DNA of 64,000 nucleotides from Halichondria panicea (taxonomy: Eukaryota > Porifera > Demospongiae > Suberitida > Halichondriidae). Every line of letters starts with the position of its first letter. Within the stretch, counting starts at the first letter, position 1. Position numbers and translations under genes: made by a program. Below the pieces are notes generated by a model. That model saw only the letters and a list, made by a program, of their open reading frames with translations. It was not told where the DNA came from and did not search any database. Positions 1 to 11,274 of the stretch are shown here, one piece after another. The stretch spans positions 6,580,071 through 6,644,070 of the forward strand of contig NC_087380.1 in assembly GCF_963675165.1 (NCBI RefSeq), written 5' to 3'.

Positions 1-459
1 AATAGCTTACCGTATCTGAACAACAACATACACATGCAAGTCATGTAATTAATTAGTCCAAAGTTGGGGGGCTCATAACTTGAGTTTTTATGCAGAGACT
101 CAAGACTCCATGCTCCTCACACGAGCTGCTAATGAAGTGAGCTATACTACAGTATATAATATATCTTTATAACATCACATCACATGACTGTATGGCCATA
201 ATAATTATGGTACACCGTTAATTGTTCATGCATAAAAATCTAATTTTGCTAATAATAGAATAGAATCCTGTGTAGAGTAACAAAAGTACATGCACCCATG
301 CATTCGTAATGATAGCCAAATTAATCCATATTCATTTAAATATGCATTCAAGTTAATTAACCTTGTATGTTACATTGCATGAGTAGGGGAGATATGTGAA
401 GTACGTTACCTGCCCACCAAACTTCTAGGTTACTAGGTAACAAACCACAGCCGTAATAG
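1..459. other. Gene-poor leader with a copied NIDO-exon fragment
   Basis: I see no complete gene here. About positions 80-146 are a near-identical direct copy of part of the NIDO exon at about 21480-21545, flanked by unrelated AT-rich sequence. It has no matching splice sites or neighbouring exons, so it is an exon relic. Confidence 0.5.
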
Positions 460-2095
460 CTGCATGTTGTAGCAATTGTCTGCAGGTACTATAATATGAG
501 GACTCTCAGGCAGGCAAAGCTGTGGCGAGATTGCGAGCCTATTTTGTGATCCAGTTTAAATAGTATAGCGCTAGTCTCGTAGCATGATGAGGGTGGAATG
601 CAGCACACAATGACATTAATTCGTGTCTGTAAGAGAAGGAACCTGAATCACTTGATGAATTAGGTGTGAATTCTCACTTCACAATATTATTGTGTGGTTA
701 ATTAGCTGCACTTATAGGTTATTATAATTATAATTATAGCATGAAGGTTCTGAATCATAAAATTATAGCAAGGGTATACCTGCATGCATGCATGTATCCA
801 TAGATACTATAGTATCTATGATGATCATGACTTGTCTGTCATTGAATGATTGTAATTTCTTAATAATACTGCATACTTTATAACAATAATTATGAGGTTA
901 GCTATACTTATAACTATATATGCATATACTTATGACTCAACAACTTTGATCAGGAGTGTCATAAAAATATAACATTGTAGAAAAATTAGGCGTAGATACA
1001 TGTTTTGATCTATAATGAATAACTATATATGTATGTAGCAAAGGGTTTAGCATACGTATACTGGTTAATATTGTGAGATCATTTGCATACCTGTCACTTG
1101 CAATAGGAGTCCATCTCATTGTAAAACCAGTTGTATAAGTATAGGGATTGGCAACCGATTTGTAGATTTTTAGCAATTTTAGATATAGCCATGCGACTTG
1201 AATGTATATAGTTTATAATTCTGTAAATTACAACGTTAACTCTATAATCTCTTATCTGCCATTATATAATTATTCTAGATTTTAGTGTCTAGTCATGAGG
1301 TAAAACTAACCTTGATCCCCCTATATATACTGTGCACTCCATGTGCATAGTACATCGTACATTCATGTACACAGCACTCATTGCCATGCAGAGTTAATTG
1401 GTCATTATATTCATAAAAAGCACATGCAGAGGTAGATGTACACAACAAGATATCTGACACCATGCACACAAACACTGGCACAAAAAAGCATGAAGTCTTT
1501 AGCTATAGAGGATTCAGGGTTTATATTGGTTGTTATGTCATTGAGCAGTTTCTTCCTTGCCTATATATATAATAGTGTGAAATAGTTCTCCTTCCATTGC
1601 ACTTTGAGCAGCCTCAACAACGACCCCATCTCTGAGTCCGTCTTGAATCCTGCCATCTTCAAATCATGGTCGTTCACTGGTATATCTTCCCTTCTCACCA
1701 AATGACACCGGTCACAGCTGTACCCTCAGTAGCTGGCTGTAGTGTGTGTCTGTGACCTCTCATGACCCTTCAGGCTCGCTCCAACTCGGCCATGCATGCA
1801 CATTGCCTTTGGTGGGAAGCCGTGCAGGGTGAGGGTGGTGCCAGGCTAATACAATTCAGTGTAAGAAGAATGCTGTGTTGCATGTCTCGGGTATTAGAAA
1901 ATCCACCCTCATGTAAGCATAGCCTGTTGATGTGTTGTGGGTGGGTGGCTAGCCTCGAATCCACGCCGATTAAAATTTTAATCGGCGTGGATTCGAGGCT
2001 AGTGGGTGGCTAAACAAGTTAGCTTATATTAGGAACACATTCTCACGGAGTTTCATGTTGCCACGCTATATATGCAAATGTATTATTATCGTGCT
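460..2095 (-). repeat. Inverted duplicate of the NIDO gene promoter and exon 1
   Basis: Read on the minus strand, this stretch matches 10230-11285 in blocks. These include the start-codon region (near 480-530), the part around 1600-1790, and the part around 2010-2095. The copied start codon opens a frame that begins MQLL like the functional gene but stops after about ten codons, so the copy is not coding. Between about 560 and 1600 the two copies differ in length; the right-hand copy instead carries a tandem repeat. The duplicate holds the 52-bp palindromic insertion at 1950-2001 that the other copy lacks. Confidence 0.7.
1950..2001. mobile_element. 52-bp perfect palindromic mini-transposon with 9-bp TSD
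   Basis: The element runs TAGCCTCG to CGAGGCTA and is a perfect inverted repeat with no loop. It is flanked on both sides by the 9-bp sequence GTGGGTGGC (1941-1949 and 2002-2010). The inverted duplicate near 10320-10335 has one GTGGGTGG followed directly by the downstream flank, that is, an empty site. Termini and duplication length match other TAGCCTCG elements in this window (8588-9358, 46018-46733). A 9-bp duplication is usual for Mutator-like elements; the superfamily is inferred. Confidence 0.8.
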
Positions 2096-2459
2096 AGTGA
2101 GGAATTATGCATGATTGGTCAAATTAGTATATACACTGTAGTGTATACAATTGCAAACTAACTAACCAATAGTATACTTAATTAGCTACACCTCAGTCTA
2201 TTTCTAATGTCATGGCGCAGAAAAAGGCGTGGCCTACCTTATCCACATAGATAAAAATTACTGGCACTGACTGTGTAAAAGTGAAAATGATCATATCAGG
2301 AGTCATGAATATTCAATAGACATGCACTCCTGTGTCATACATATAGGTGATATTAGATCTATATATACCTGTGATTTTATAGCTAACTCTCCGGCCATAA
2401 TTATTATTTGCACAGCCTTGATTATGGGCAACAGACTCTAAGTGTTGACATGCATGCAG

Positions 2460-2710
2460 CTGGGACATTTCAGATTTAAAACTCATACTGCAGAACCCAT
2501 ACTTGATGCCCAGCCCCACGAAGCTCAATCTCCCTATCCACCCATCCCATGTGTCGCCGGAGTGAGGATCCGTTACCAGCTGTACCAGGGAAAAACTTCT
2601 CAAGTATAGCACTCGAGTTGCTTTGGAGAGGAGAACCGGGATGACGTGTTCAAGGTCCTCAGTGCAGTAGAAATGGAAACTCCTTCGTATGAGTTTAGCT
2701 GCAGAGTGAG
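2460..2710 (-). pseudogene. Decayed inverted copy of the last exon of the secreted CxxC protein gene
   Basis: On the minus strand this matches exon 3 of the gene at 28083-29049 (about 28823-29030). Shared stretches include those coding for a GWxDREIE-like segment and the GFC part of the zinc-ribbon motif. It contains several indels and frame breaks and no open frame of the right product. The parent lies in inverted orientation on the other side of the duplicated receptor genes, so this relic is part of the same inverted duplication. Confidence 0.65.
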
Positions 2711-4112
2711 AAGTGTGTGCATTCTGAGACTGATATAAATCTAGATATGAACCTAATTATTGCATGACGGACAATGGGTGTAATGGTTCGCATAGCCCAT
2801 CTTGTATGCAGTGCATGCATGCATGTACAGTGGACACCTTTGGAGAACATTGTTTTGGCTTTTACAGAGGTGCCTTTGTTAGGGGTTGTTTTGTACACAA
2901 ACTGTTTACCTTATTGTTACTATTATAAACGAGTACTAATTTTAGCGAATTTGTACACTAAATTAAGTATGTGCTAATAATAAAACGCAATTAAAAATTA
3001 TGAATCTCAAAATAAAAATAACTTTTTTTTTAAAGTATACTTTTGTATAAATCAATGAACTCTTGGTATAATGTAATGTACTTTTGAGAGTATGCTAAGC
3101 AAGCTAGCCCTTTTTTCTGACTACAAACTTTCGATTCAAAAACTCATACTTGTACATATTTTGACTGATGTAATGAATTTGCTACAAATCCACCAAAATA
3201 AGTACCTTAAAAACAGAGAAAAATCTGAAAACGCTAAAATTACTACCCGTCTATAATAACATTAAGGTATTTGGGACCTGGATGCCTGGCGGTTATAATT
3301 ATAGCAGCTGGCCTTTATTTGGAGGTGGTTGTTATCAGAGGTTCCAGTCTTACTGTAAGTATATACCCGTGTACAACCTGCATCATGTTAGTACGCTGTT
3401 TTGAAGATTTGTGGTCGTGCATGGTGCTGCAGTGTTGCCAAGCTGGACATTACTTCTTGCGCTTGACATGTCAAATTGTTCACATTGTATTTAATTGTGC
3501 TTCACTAAAGAGCGCACGAAGTTTGAATGCAGTTTTGTGTAAATACATTTGCACCGGCTAAAACTGCGAAGAGAAGATGAAGTTGTGTTTGCTAGTCCGA
3601 GAATTTTGTAGAACCTATAAATTGATAAAGGTTGTTTTATTGTGAACACATGCATGCATGTATGAGCTCGATCACTATATGCAAGTCCGATGTAGATAAT
3701 ATGCTTGCGGTAAACATGAGTGTGTGAAGTATTAAAATATGAGGTGAGTGCATCTTAATCTCACAAGCAAATGTTACTCTTTCAACATGTCTCTGCATGG
3801 CCTTACTTTATTTGTATAATTATAATTATAGCTATCAACGTAGATGTGTGTTACAGATCGCTCGTATATATATACTGCTAGGACAGCTTCGTACATTTTC
3901 TCACTTATAGCCATGCAGTAAATATATACATGCAACGGTGCTCATTGAGGTAAGGTCTATATAAGTGTATAATATTAAGCCTCTACTAATGCATTACCAT
4001 ATACTGCATGCGTGCAAGTTATGTTGCCAGTTGGACCTGAGATTAACAGCTGAGATTTCCTCCTACATGCATATTCGAGAAAAATTGTATATGGTGGCAT
4101 AACGGTTAGGGC
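2711..4112. other. Non-coding flank of the left receptor copy
   Basis: I find no supported gene. From about 3690 to 4070 the sequence is the reverse complement of about 27420-27740, so the inverted duplication extends upstream of the receptor. In this copy only about 45 bp separate that shared block from the receptor reading frame. In the right copy about 1.2 kb separate them, including the signal-peptide region, so one copy has lost or gained DNA at the 5' end. Confidence 0.5.
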
Positions 4113-6698
4113 ATGGCAAATTATGCTAGCATAACGTTTGGAATAATAGGTGGTGCTGGGACTAGTAGAATCAGAGGAATGAGAGAGACTAGAAATGCTG
4201 ATTTTATCCTCGGTGGACTATTCCCTGTGCATTCCAGGGGGTACTGTGAACACTTCAATCGTATAAACATTGTAGAGGCCATGCTCTTTGCACTGGATAC
4301 CATCAACTCTGACCCAAATCTTTTACCGAATGTTACGCTTGGTTATGATATTCGAGACACCTGTTTTATTGAGCAGATTGGTTTGGATGAAACTGCCGAT
4401 TTGATTATCACACCTATGCAAGGCACGTGCTCAGCAACTGCTGGTGAATCAATAAATCAAACGGTCGCGAACACAACTACTCTAACCACCTTTGGTCTTG
4501 TGGGAGCAGCATCTAGCTCTGTATCAATTCCCGTAGCTGGCCTTACCCGTTTATTTACAGTCCCTCAAGTCAGTTTTGCTTTTACCTCAGATATTCTTGG
4601 AGATAGGGAGCGATACCCGTATTTTTTTCGGACCGTACCTTCAGATTCATTTGAGGTACAAGCTATTATTGACGTGATTCAGCATTTCGGTTGTACTTAC
4701 ATTTCAACAATATTCTCTTGAACACTTATGGCCGCTTTGGGATTGATAGTCTAGTAAGGATAGCTGGTGAAATAGGCATATGTATAGATCTAAACAAAGG
4801 CATTGATGAGACAGCTACTGTATCTGATTATCAAAAAATAGCAGATAAACTTTCAAGATCAACAGCAAATGTTGTGGTGTTTTACTCTACCCGACAGCAT
4901 GTACAAGAACTATTCAAACACCTTGAAAATGTCACAACACGGCACTTTACCTGGATAGGTAGTAGTGGCTGGACGCAACTGGCCAACGAATTTCCTCCAA
5001 ATATAGTGTCCGGTTTCTTTGGAGTTTTGCCTATTTCAAATCATGCTAATTTGTTCCATAGCTACTATTCAAATCTCACACTGGGGAACAATTTACGAGA
5101 TCCGTGGTTTCCCGAGTTCTTCCACAATTTTTTCAATTGCTCTGGTGAAGATTGTCCGCTAGCCGGAGTGACAGCTGGCAGTGATGATTTTTTTGTACCA
5201 TTGGTGATCGATGCTGTGTACACACATGCCCATGCCCTCCAGAACTATTTGAATGACATTTGCGGGTCCCCTGTTGTCTGGAATAGAGAGACGAGCTCAT
5301 GTAATGGCCAAAATGGAACGTTTGATCGATCGAATTTATTACAGTATGTAGCAAATGTGAATTTTACTAGTTTGACAGGCAATCGTGTAGTTTTCAACGA
5401 AAATGGAAGCGTAAAGTCATTTACGTTTAGAGTAACGAATTATCAAGCCAAGACAGAGCAAAATGAAGTTAGCTACAGCCTTGAGAACATTGGAATGTGG
5501 AGTGAGCTCAACGCTTTAGATGTAAGTCAGGACACATCAGTACAATTTTTCGATTTTTCAGGAGCAATGATCCCTGAGGCTGTTAGCTCAGCGTGTAGTT
5601 CTTGTGCTCCTGGCCAGTACATTCGCAGAATCGACGGTGCGTGCTGTGGTCTTTGTGATAGTTGCCTGGGTGTGCTGTTTTCAAATAGTTCGCTAGCTTC
5701 CAATTGCAGTAATTGCTCTGTGTACGGTGAAATGTGGGGTAACACTCCAACTGTTGGAAGTAATGGTTGTGTCGAGATACCCAAAGTATTTTTGTCATTC
5801 AGTCATCCTTTTGCTATTGTGGTTTCAGCTGGATCTGTCCTCGGTATAATCCTGTTGATTGTGGCCGTTGTATTGCTGGCAGTGTTTTGGAACTCACCTG
5901 TCATTAGGGCTTCCAGTCGAGAATCTGTTATACTAGTTCTAATTGGTGCAGCTAGCAGCTTCGTAAGTAGCTTCATCTACTTATCTCCGCCCTCTAGCAA
6001 TTTGTGTTCTGCAGCGAATTTTGTTGTGGTTTTGTTTCTCGCTAATGAACGGATCTTTGCTGATCAAGGTGATTAGAATCACTCGAATCTTTGTCTTTGA
6101 GAGATCGCGGACAAAGCAGCTGAAATGTGTTCAGTGGTATCACCAAGTTCTCTTCTCTCTTTTGATTGTGTGCGGTCAAATGGTTATTGTGTTGCTCTCA
6201 GTCACTATTGTAAATCCCAATGTCTTGCGTGAAGTACGACTTAACACAATGAATCTCAACTCTCAACCAGAAATTATCGTTACCTGTGAGGCTGAGCCAA
6301 TTCTGGGTTTCATTGTTTCAGTTTTGTACGAGGCTGGTCTTATTTTAATCACTGCGGTGCTAGGCACCATGACGTTTAAGAGTCCTGCCAATTTTAACGA
6401 GTCAAAAACCATCTGTGTTTCAGCGTATATCCTACTAACGATTTGGACCATGTTTTTCGTTTCTTATTTCTTCACTGGATCTGCTCAGAGCCTTCAAAAT
6501 GCGTTTATCGCCCTGACAACCACTCTCGGAGCTTATACGATATTAGTCAGTGTTGTTGGACCACGGTTGTTTACTGTAATCATCAGGAAAGATGAGGACT
6601 CTAAAAGTAAACAAACTTATGATGTATCCCCTGCTGTAACGATGAACACTATGACTAGTAATGCTGTGACAATTGGCAGCAACTTATATAGCTAAGTC
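4113..6698 (+). pseudogene. Metabotropic glutamate receptor-like class C GPCR, copy 1 (two frameshifts)
   Basis: Single-exon class C GPCR. A Venus-flytrap ligand domain (about 4170-5530; motif DTCFIEQ) is followed by a cysteine-rich NCD3G linker (about 5580-5790, with CSSC, CCGLCDSC and CSNC), then seven membrane segments (about 5800-6590). The cysteine-rich linker makes it mGluR-like rather than GABA-B-like. The frame breaks twice relative to the inverted copy at 23587-26245: a 1-nt deletion near 4712 and a 2-nt deletion near 5995, which together restore the starting frame. The signal peptide of the other copy is missing here; the sequences diverge just upstream of codon 15. Each lesion is intact in the other copy. 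It could be a recent pseudogene, or the indels could be assembly errors. Ligand is unknown. Confidence 0.8.
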
Positions 6699-8587
6699 CT
6701 ATTTGCTTATATCTACTGCTGCACATTAAAACACAGATTGTATAGTTTGAGTGGCTGACTATTATAGTAACGTGTTCTGTTTTACCTAGGCCTTTTAAGC
6801 CATTGTTTTATTTGTTGTTGTTGTAGTAAAAGTGGTTGAATAAGAAAGCATGAACGTTGCATGGATTTGCCTTGACAATACATTATAATAGGAACATAAA
6901 CTCTTATTGATAGCATTTGTAAACCATATGTGAATGTGTACGTAGTAAACGATGTGTACAAAAATCCGTTTAGGAAGGAAGTAATAGTTAATACATGGCA
7001 ATGAGTACTCCTACTCCTCAGGCACCACAATAATTGAGAGGTGGTGTCCCTATAAAATAATGTTTTGCTGTGTTGGTGAAGGGTGAGAATGTGCATACCA
7101 CCTTAATGTAAAATAGGTGTTTTGAGATCTATAGTGGTGTGCCCTGACCTTGCATGTACTCCATACAATGGCACCATAATCATACAATGGTGACTCTGTC
7201 ACAATAGACTATTAAGCAGTTTAATTATAGTCATTCATACATGCACTTGACTTGTGTAAGATTGGATACAGCCTGGCTGCATGGAGATACAGTGAGGGCT
7301 TGTGAGTATATAGATGCTCCAATTTGTATTTTCCGCTGAGAAACCTTTATTATGTGCATTAAACAGTTCTCTGTTTGTATTCATTACTGATTTATTATCC
7401 CTGCAGTAATATCTTGCCTTGAGCTACAAATGGAGTCATTTCCATGGCAATGGGTCAGAGACCTTTCAATACCGCGGCAATGTACACCTGGGACAGCAAG
7501 TATTGCAAGGCTTCGAGTTTTAGATTTGTCATAGATTGTTTGTTTTTGCGCATAATATTTCACAACTGCGAGCTTAAGGCCCGAAAATTGCATGCAGCCT
7601 TAAATCCTATATACAGCTGTTACACTGTCTACACTCTTGATGGGGTGCAGCCATATGGTGCGGAGGTACGACACACATCTCGTGGTCGCTCTTTTAATTG
7701 CATTCCAATCTTTTTGACATTGGTTTTCAATGTAGTGTATTCCTCATAATAACTTTGTCATTCTGTGACTGAAGTTAATGGTATAGATTAGACCTAGATC
7801 AAACTGTTTCCGTTGCTGAACCCCAGTGAGAAACACACAGAGCTAGCTAGACAGTCAGTTTCTACATGTACAAGCCTAGAGTTTGTCGTGGCAATGTCGC
7901 GGTAAACTGCCAGCTCAGCAAACGTCATCATGCACAATAGAAAAAGTGTCGTACTTCCTCTGGTGCAGCACCAGATTTTATCTCAGTAATGGAACCTGGA
8001 GTGGATTAACACAACAATGTGTAGCATCGATGCGCATGCGCAAGCAGAATATACGGTAGTGCATGTGCATGTTTGTGGGTGTCTGTGTGTGTAGACTGCA
8101 CTGCACAGCTGCTTGGCAAGGCGGATCAATGAAGTCGAAGTAAGAGTTTCCGGATATATAGCTAGTCTAGTCATGTTGTCTTGGACTTCAATTTGTTGAT
8201 TTGCAAAATAATGCTTCCGAGTTATGCCTACTTGGAATGTTATTGCAGCCTTTTCAGAAGAGCTTGTCTCTGTAAGTGTACTACTAATCTCAGGCTTGAA
8301 CTTTTGGCATCGATCGTTTTTAACAACAATCATGGTCGATCATTACCCAGTTTTTGTAATTCTGGATTCTGCCTGAACTCCGCACAACTACATGTAGATT
8401 CTCATGCAAGCATAGATCAACGGATAGGCAATGCCCCACGTGATGCTAGGTAATACAGTGTGTGACATCACACCCTCTGGTTGGAGGCGAGTTGCGCTCA
8501 AGAAAGTACACAATGATCCCTATATCTGCTTATTTTCTCGTAGGGGGCCTAAAAGAGAAATTCAAAGGCATCATGCACACATACACC
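6699..8587. other. Intergenic region with a sushi-domain-like relic
   Basis: No gene model can be supported. Around 7975-8025 the plus strand reads LSNGTWSG followed by a cysteine, the typical end of a sushi/CCP domain. A similar NGTWSG relic sits at about 22395-22435. Neither has a complete exon around it. The rest is AT-rich sequence without consistent coding frames. Confidence 0.35.
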
Positions 8588-9358
8588 TAGCCTCGATTTC
8601 AGGCCGCGAAGAGAAAGGCGGCCTGGTATACTTTGTATGCGCATGCGCGAAATAATTGACAACAATTCCATCATACAAATTGTAAAAAACGGACAAAGTT
8701 ACAAAAAGGAAGAATACGTATGACAATGTTACCACAATGGTAGCTTTCAGAGACACTATTAATCAAAGTAGAATAATTATGCTGCAGCAGTGCTGCTTCT
8801 TCTAGCTCTGTTTATCAATATTAAAGAGACAGTTCAAGAAGGCCTCCCAGACAGTAGAGCGCCAGCTAGGAAGAGTGGTTGACTCTTTAATACATCAGTA
8901 GATCTTGAGTGAATATTAAACTTCCTGAGTATCGAGTTAAAGCTTATTAAAAGCTTTCAGGAGTAATCATTAGCGTCTTTATCTTCAGCAATGGCTTCCT
9001 GTCGAACACAAAGGCAAGATTTAGTAGCAGAAGACTTGCCTGGTCCATATTACCACAGCCTCATCAGGGGACCCACAGGAACACATCATGCCTCTCCTAC
9101 AACATCTGTAGCCTTACAGTGTAGGGTGTCATTAAGTAGAGACTTGGCTTGATACAATAAAGGGCGTAAGAACTCAGTCATCTTTGCACAATACTTCTAT
9201 GTAACGGACTGTAACTTTAGAATACAAATAGTATACGGTTTATTTTACTGACAGTATCCACAAATACACGGATTACCCCCTTTTTGTGGTAATGTACGCG
9301 CATGCGCATACAAAGTATACCAGGCCGCCTTTCTCTTTGCGGCCTGGAATCGAGGCTA
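8588..9358. mobile_element. 771-bp non-autonomous transposon, long TIRs, perfect 9-bp TSD
   Basis: Terminal inverted repeats of about 70 bp begin TAGCCTCGA and pair 8588-8660 with about 9290-9358; they include the shared block GGCCGCCTTTCTCTT. The perfect 9-bp duplication ACATACACC lies at 8579-8587 and 9359-9367. The interior has no transposase-like frame, so the element needs enzymes from elsewhere. Long TIRs and a 9-bp duplication fit the Mutator-like superfamily. It has the same termini as the palindrome at 1950-2001. Confidence 0.85.
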
Positions 9359-9367
9359 ACATACACC

Positions 9368-10786
9368 CAGCACTACTGATAGCTACAGCTGCTATGTTAG
9401 TGCCAAGTTTTCTTTTATTCAGCTTGATTTGTGTGAAAAAAACACCAAATTGTCAGTTTGTGTACCTCTATCTCCAATATGAAATAATTTTATAACATGT
9501 ACGTTTCACATTCAAGTATGTTTATAACTGCATGGAACAATAACTCACTTGGTCCCTTTTATAGGCTACTACTTTTAGTGAAAAGAAAACCTAAAAATTT
9601 ACTATGGAATTCAAAGCATATTTTCCAGCTCTCAATGCAGTGAAGTAGTGGCAGCACCATGAAACGTTTGTCCGAAGTCCAGAAAGTTGCATACCTCTCC
9701 TGCTCTTACGTACTGTACATGGTAATCTAGTTTGAAGTGCTCTAAGACACAGTTTAGGTATTAGAAAGTGGAACACAAGTATCTTTATCTGTATTGTGTG
9801 ATCGAAGAGATGGCATTTGAAGGAGTTGGGAACAGACCTGTTATGGTTTGTAGAGAGTACTGACACCCCCTTTGGAGCTCACTTCCTCATCACTTTGCAT
9901 AAGCAGCTCTAAAAGATTAATAGCCTATGTCTAAGTGTATTTGGTGTCTCCTCAAGAGCACAGCTTGCTATAATACTACAAACACTATAAAATCTTTACT
10001 GACATTTTGAGTGCACACACCCCTTTTTGCTCATTACACACCCCTTTTTAGCAACTCACCTCATCCAACAGACGTGCTGGGCATTGCCTATCCCTTTCTT
10101 TTGTTTTTTGTTTATCTATAATGCAAGCCAATGCGTTTATCATAATTTATATTATGTGTGCTATTAGTATAGCTGCCGTTTGGCACCTCCACCGAGGCAT
10201 CAGCACCTGCGGTGCTTTCATCCTCACTATAGCAGTCACGGTGATAATACAATTGCATATATAGCGTGGCAACATGGAATCCGTAGAGTATGTGTTCCTA
10301 ATTTAAGCTAACTTGTTTAACCACCCACACAACACATCAACAGGCTTGCTTACATGAGGGTGGATTATCTAATACCCGGGACATGCAACACAGGATTCTT
10401 GTATTACCCACCACCCTCTCCTCTTCATAGGAAACTTATATATAATTATCTTCCACTACCAGATTTATATTTATGCAAGATTTGTGATGAGGTGTACATG
10501 CAGTCTACTATAATTCCCTTCCCACTAACGGCAATGTGGCCGATTTGGAGTGAGCCTGAAGGGTCATGAGAGGTCACAGACACACACTACAGACAGACGT
10601 AGCAAGTTTAAGTCTTATCCTCAACTAATCTCCGCATACAGCTGTGACCGGCGTCATTTGGCAGAGGAGGGGAGGAAATGAAAGGTTTTCCGAAGCTGCC
10701 AGTGCCAACGACCATATGATTTGAAGATGGCAGTTCAAAACGGGCTCATAGATGGGGTTGTTGTTGAGGCTATACTCATGAAAGGC
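9368..10786. other. Intergenic region upstream of the NIDO gene
   Basis: No gene seen. From about 10230 onward the sequence is the inverted counterpart of the left end of the window (460-2095). The site near 10320-10335 is the empty target of the 52-bp palindrome. Confidence 0.45.
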
Positions 10787-11145
10787 TCATTCCGAAGTAA
10801 CCATGAAAATTGAGAACATAATTATTAATTTTTTGTGCCATTCAATATAGACACGAATGATATTGAGGCTACATTCCAAAGTAACCATGAAAATTGAGAA
10901 CATAATTTTTAATTCTTTGTGCCATTCAATATAGACACGAATGTGATATTGAGGCTACGAATTAGAGAACTCATTCCAAAGTAACCATGAAAATTGAGAA
11001 CATAATTTTTAATTCTTTGTGCCATTCAATATAGACACGAATGTGATATTGAGGCTACGAATTAGAGAACTCATTCCAAAGTAACCATGAAAATTGAGAA
11101 CATAATTTTGTGCCATCTTCTATATATAGACACAAATGATGTTAC
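10787..11145 (+). repeat. Tandem repeat, about four units of 81-105 bp, in the NIDO gene promoter
   Basis: Units beginning near 10787, 10868, 10973 and 11078 share the core AAGTAACCATGAAAATTGAG followed by a block ending in ATAGACACGAATG. The second and third full units are nearly identical; the last is truncated. The array lies 130-490 bp upstream of the start codon at 11275. The inverted duplicate at 460-2095 does not show the same array, so it probably expanded after duplication. Confidence 0.75.
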
Positions 11146-11274
11146 ATTCCACCATCATCATGTTACAACATCAGCATTGTATACTATAAAAAAGAAAAAG
11201 ACCTCGCAGTTTTGGTACAGCTTTGCCTGCAGTCCTCATATAATTATATAGTACCTGCAGACAATTGCTACACC

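Noticed and set aside
5522-5561. GTAAGT...TTTTCAG, a possible 40-nt intron in receptor copy 1
   Set aside because: Removing it shifts the frame to an immediate stop, and reading through matches the linker that precedes the cysteine-rich domain.
4113-6698. Receptor as a GABA-B type
   Set aside because: GABA-B receptors lack the cysteine-rich linker that is clear here, so the mGluR-like assignment is better.
7974-8025. Sushi-domain exon
   Set aside because: Only the C-terminal NGTWSG...C part is present and no preceding domain residues or splice sites fit; kept only as a relic note.
10787-11145. Possible CRISPR array
   Set aside because: Units are contiguous tandem copies with no unique spacers, and the genome is animal.
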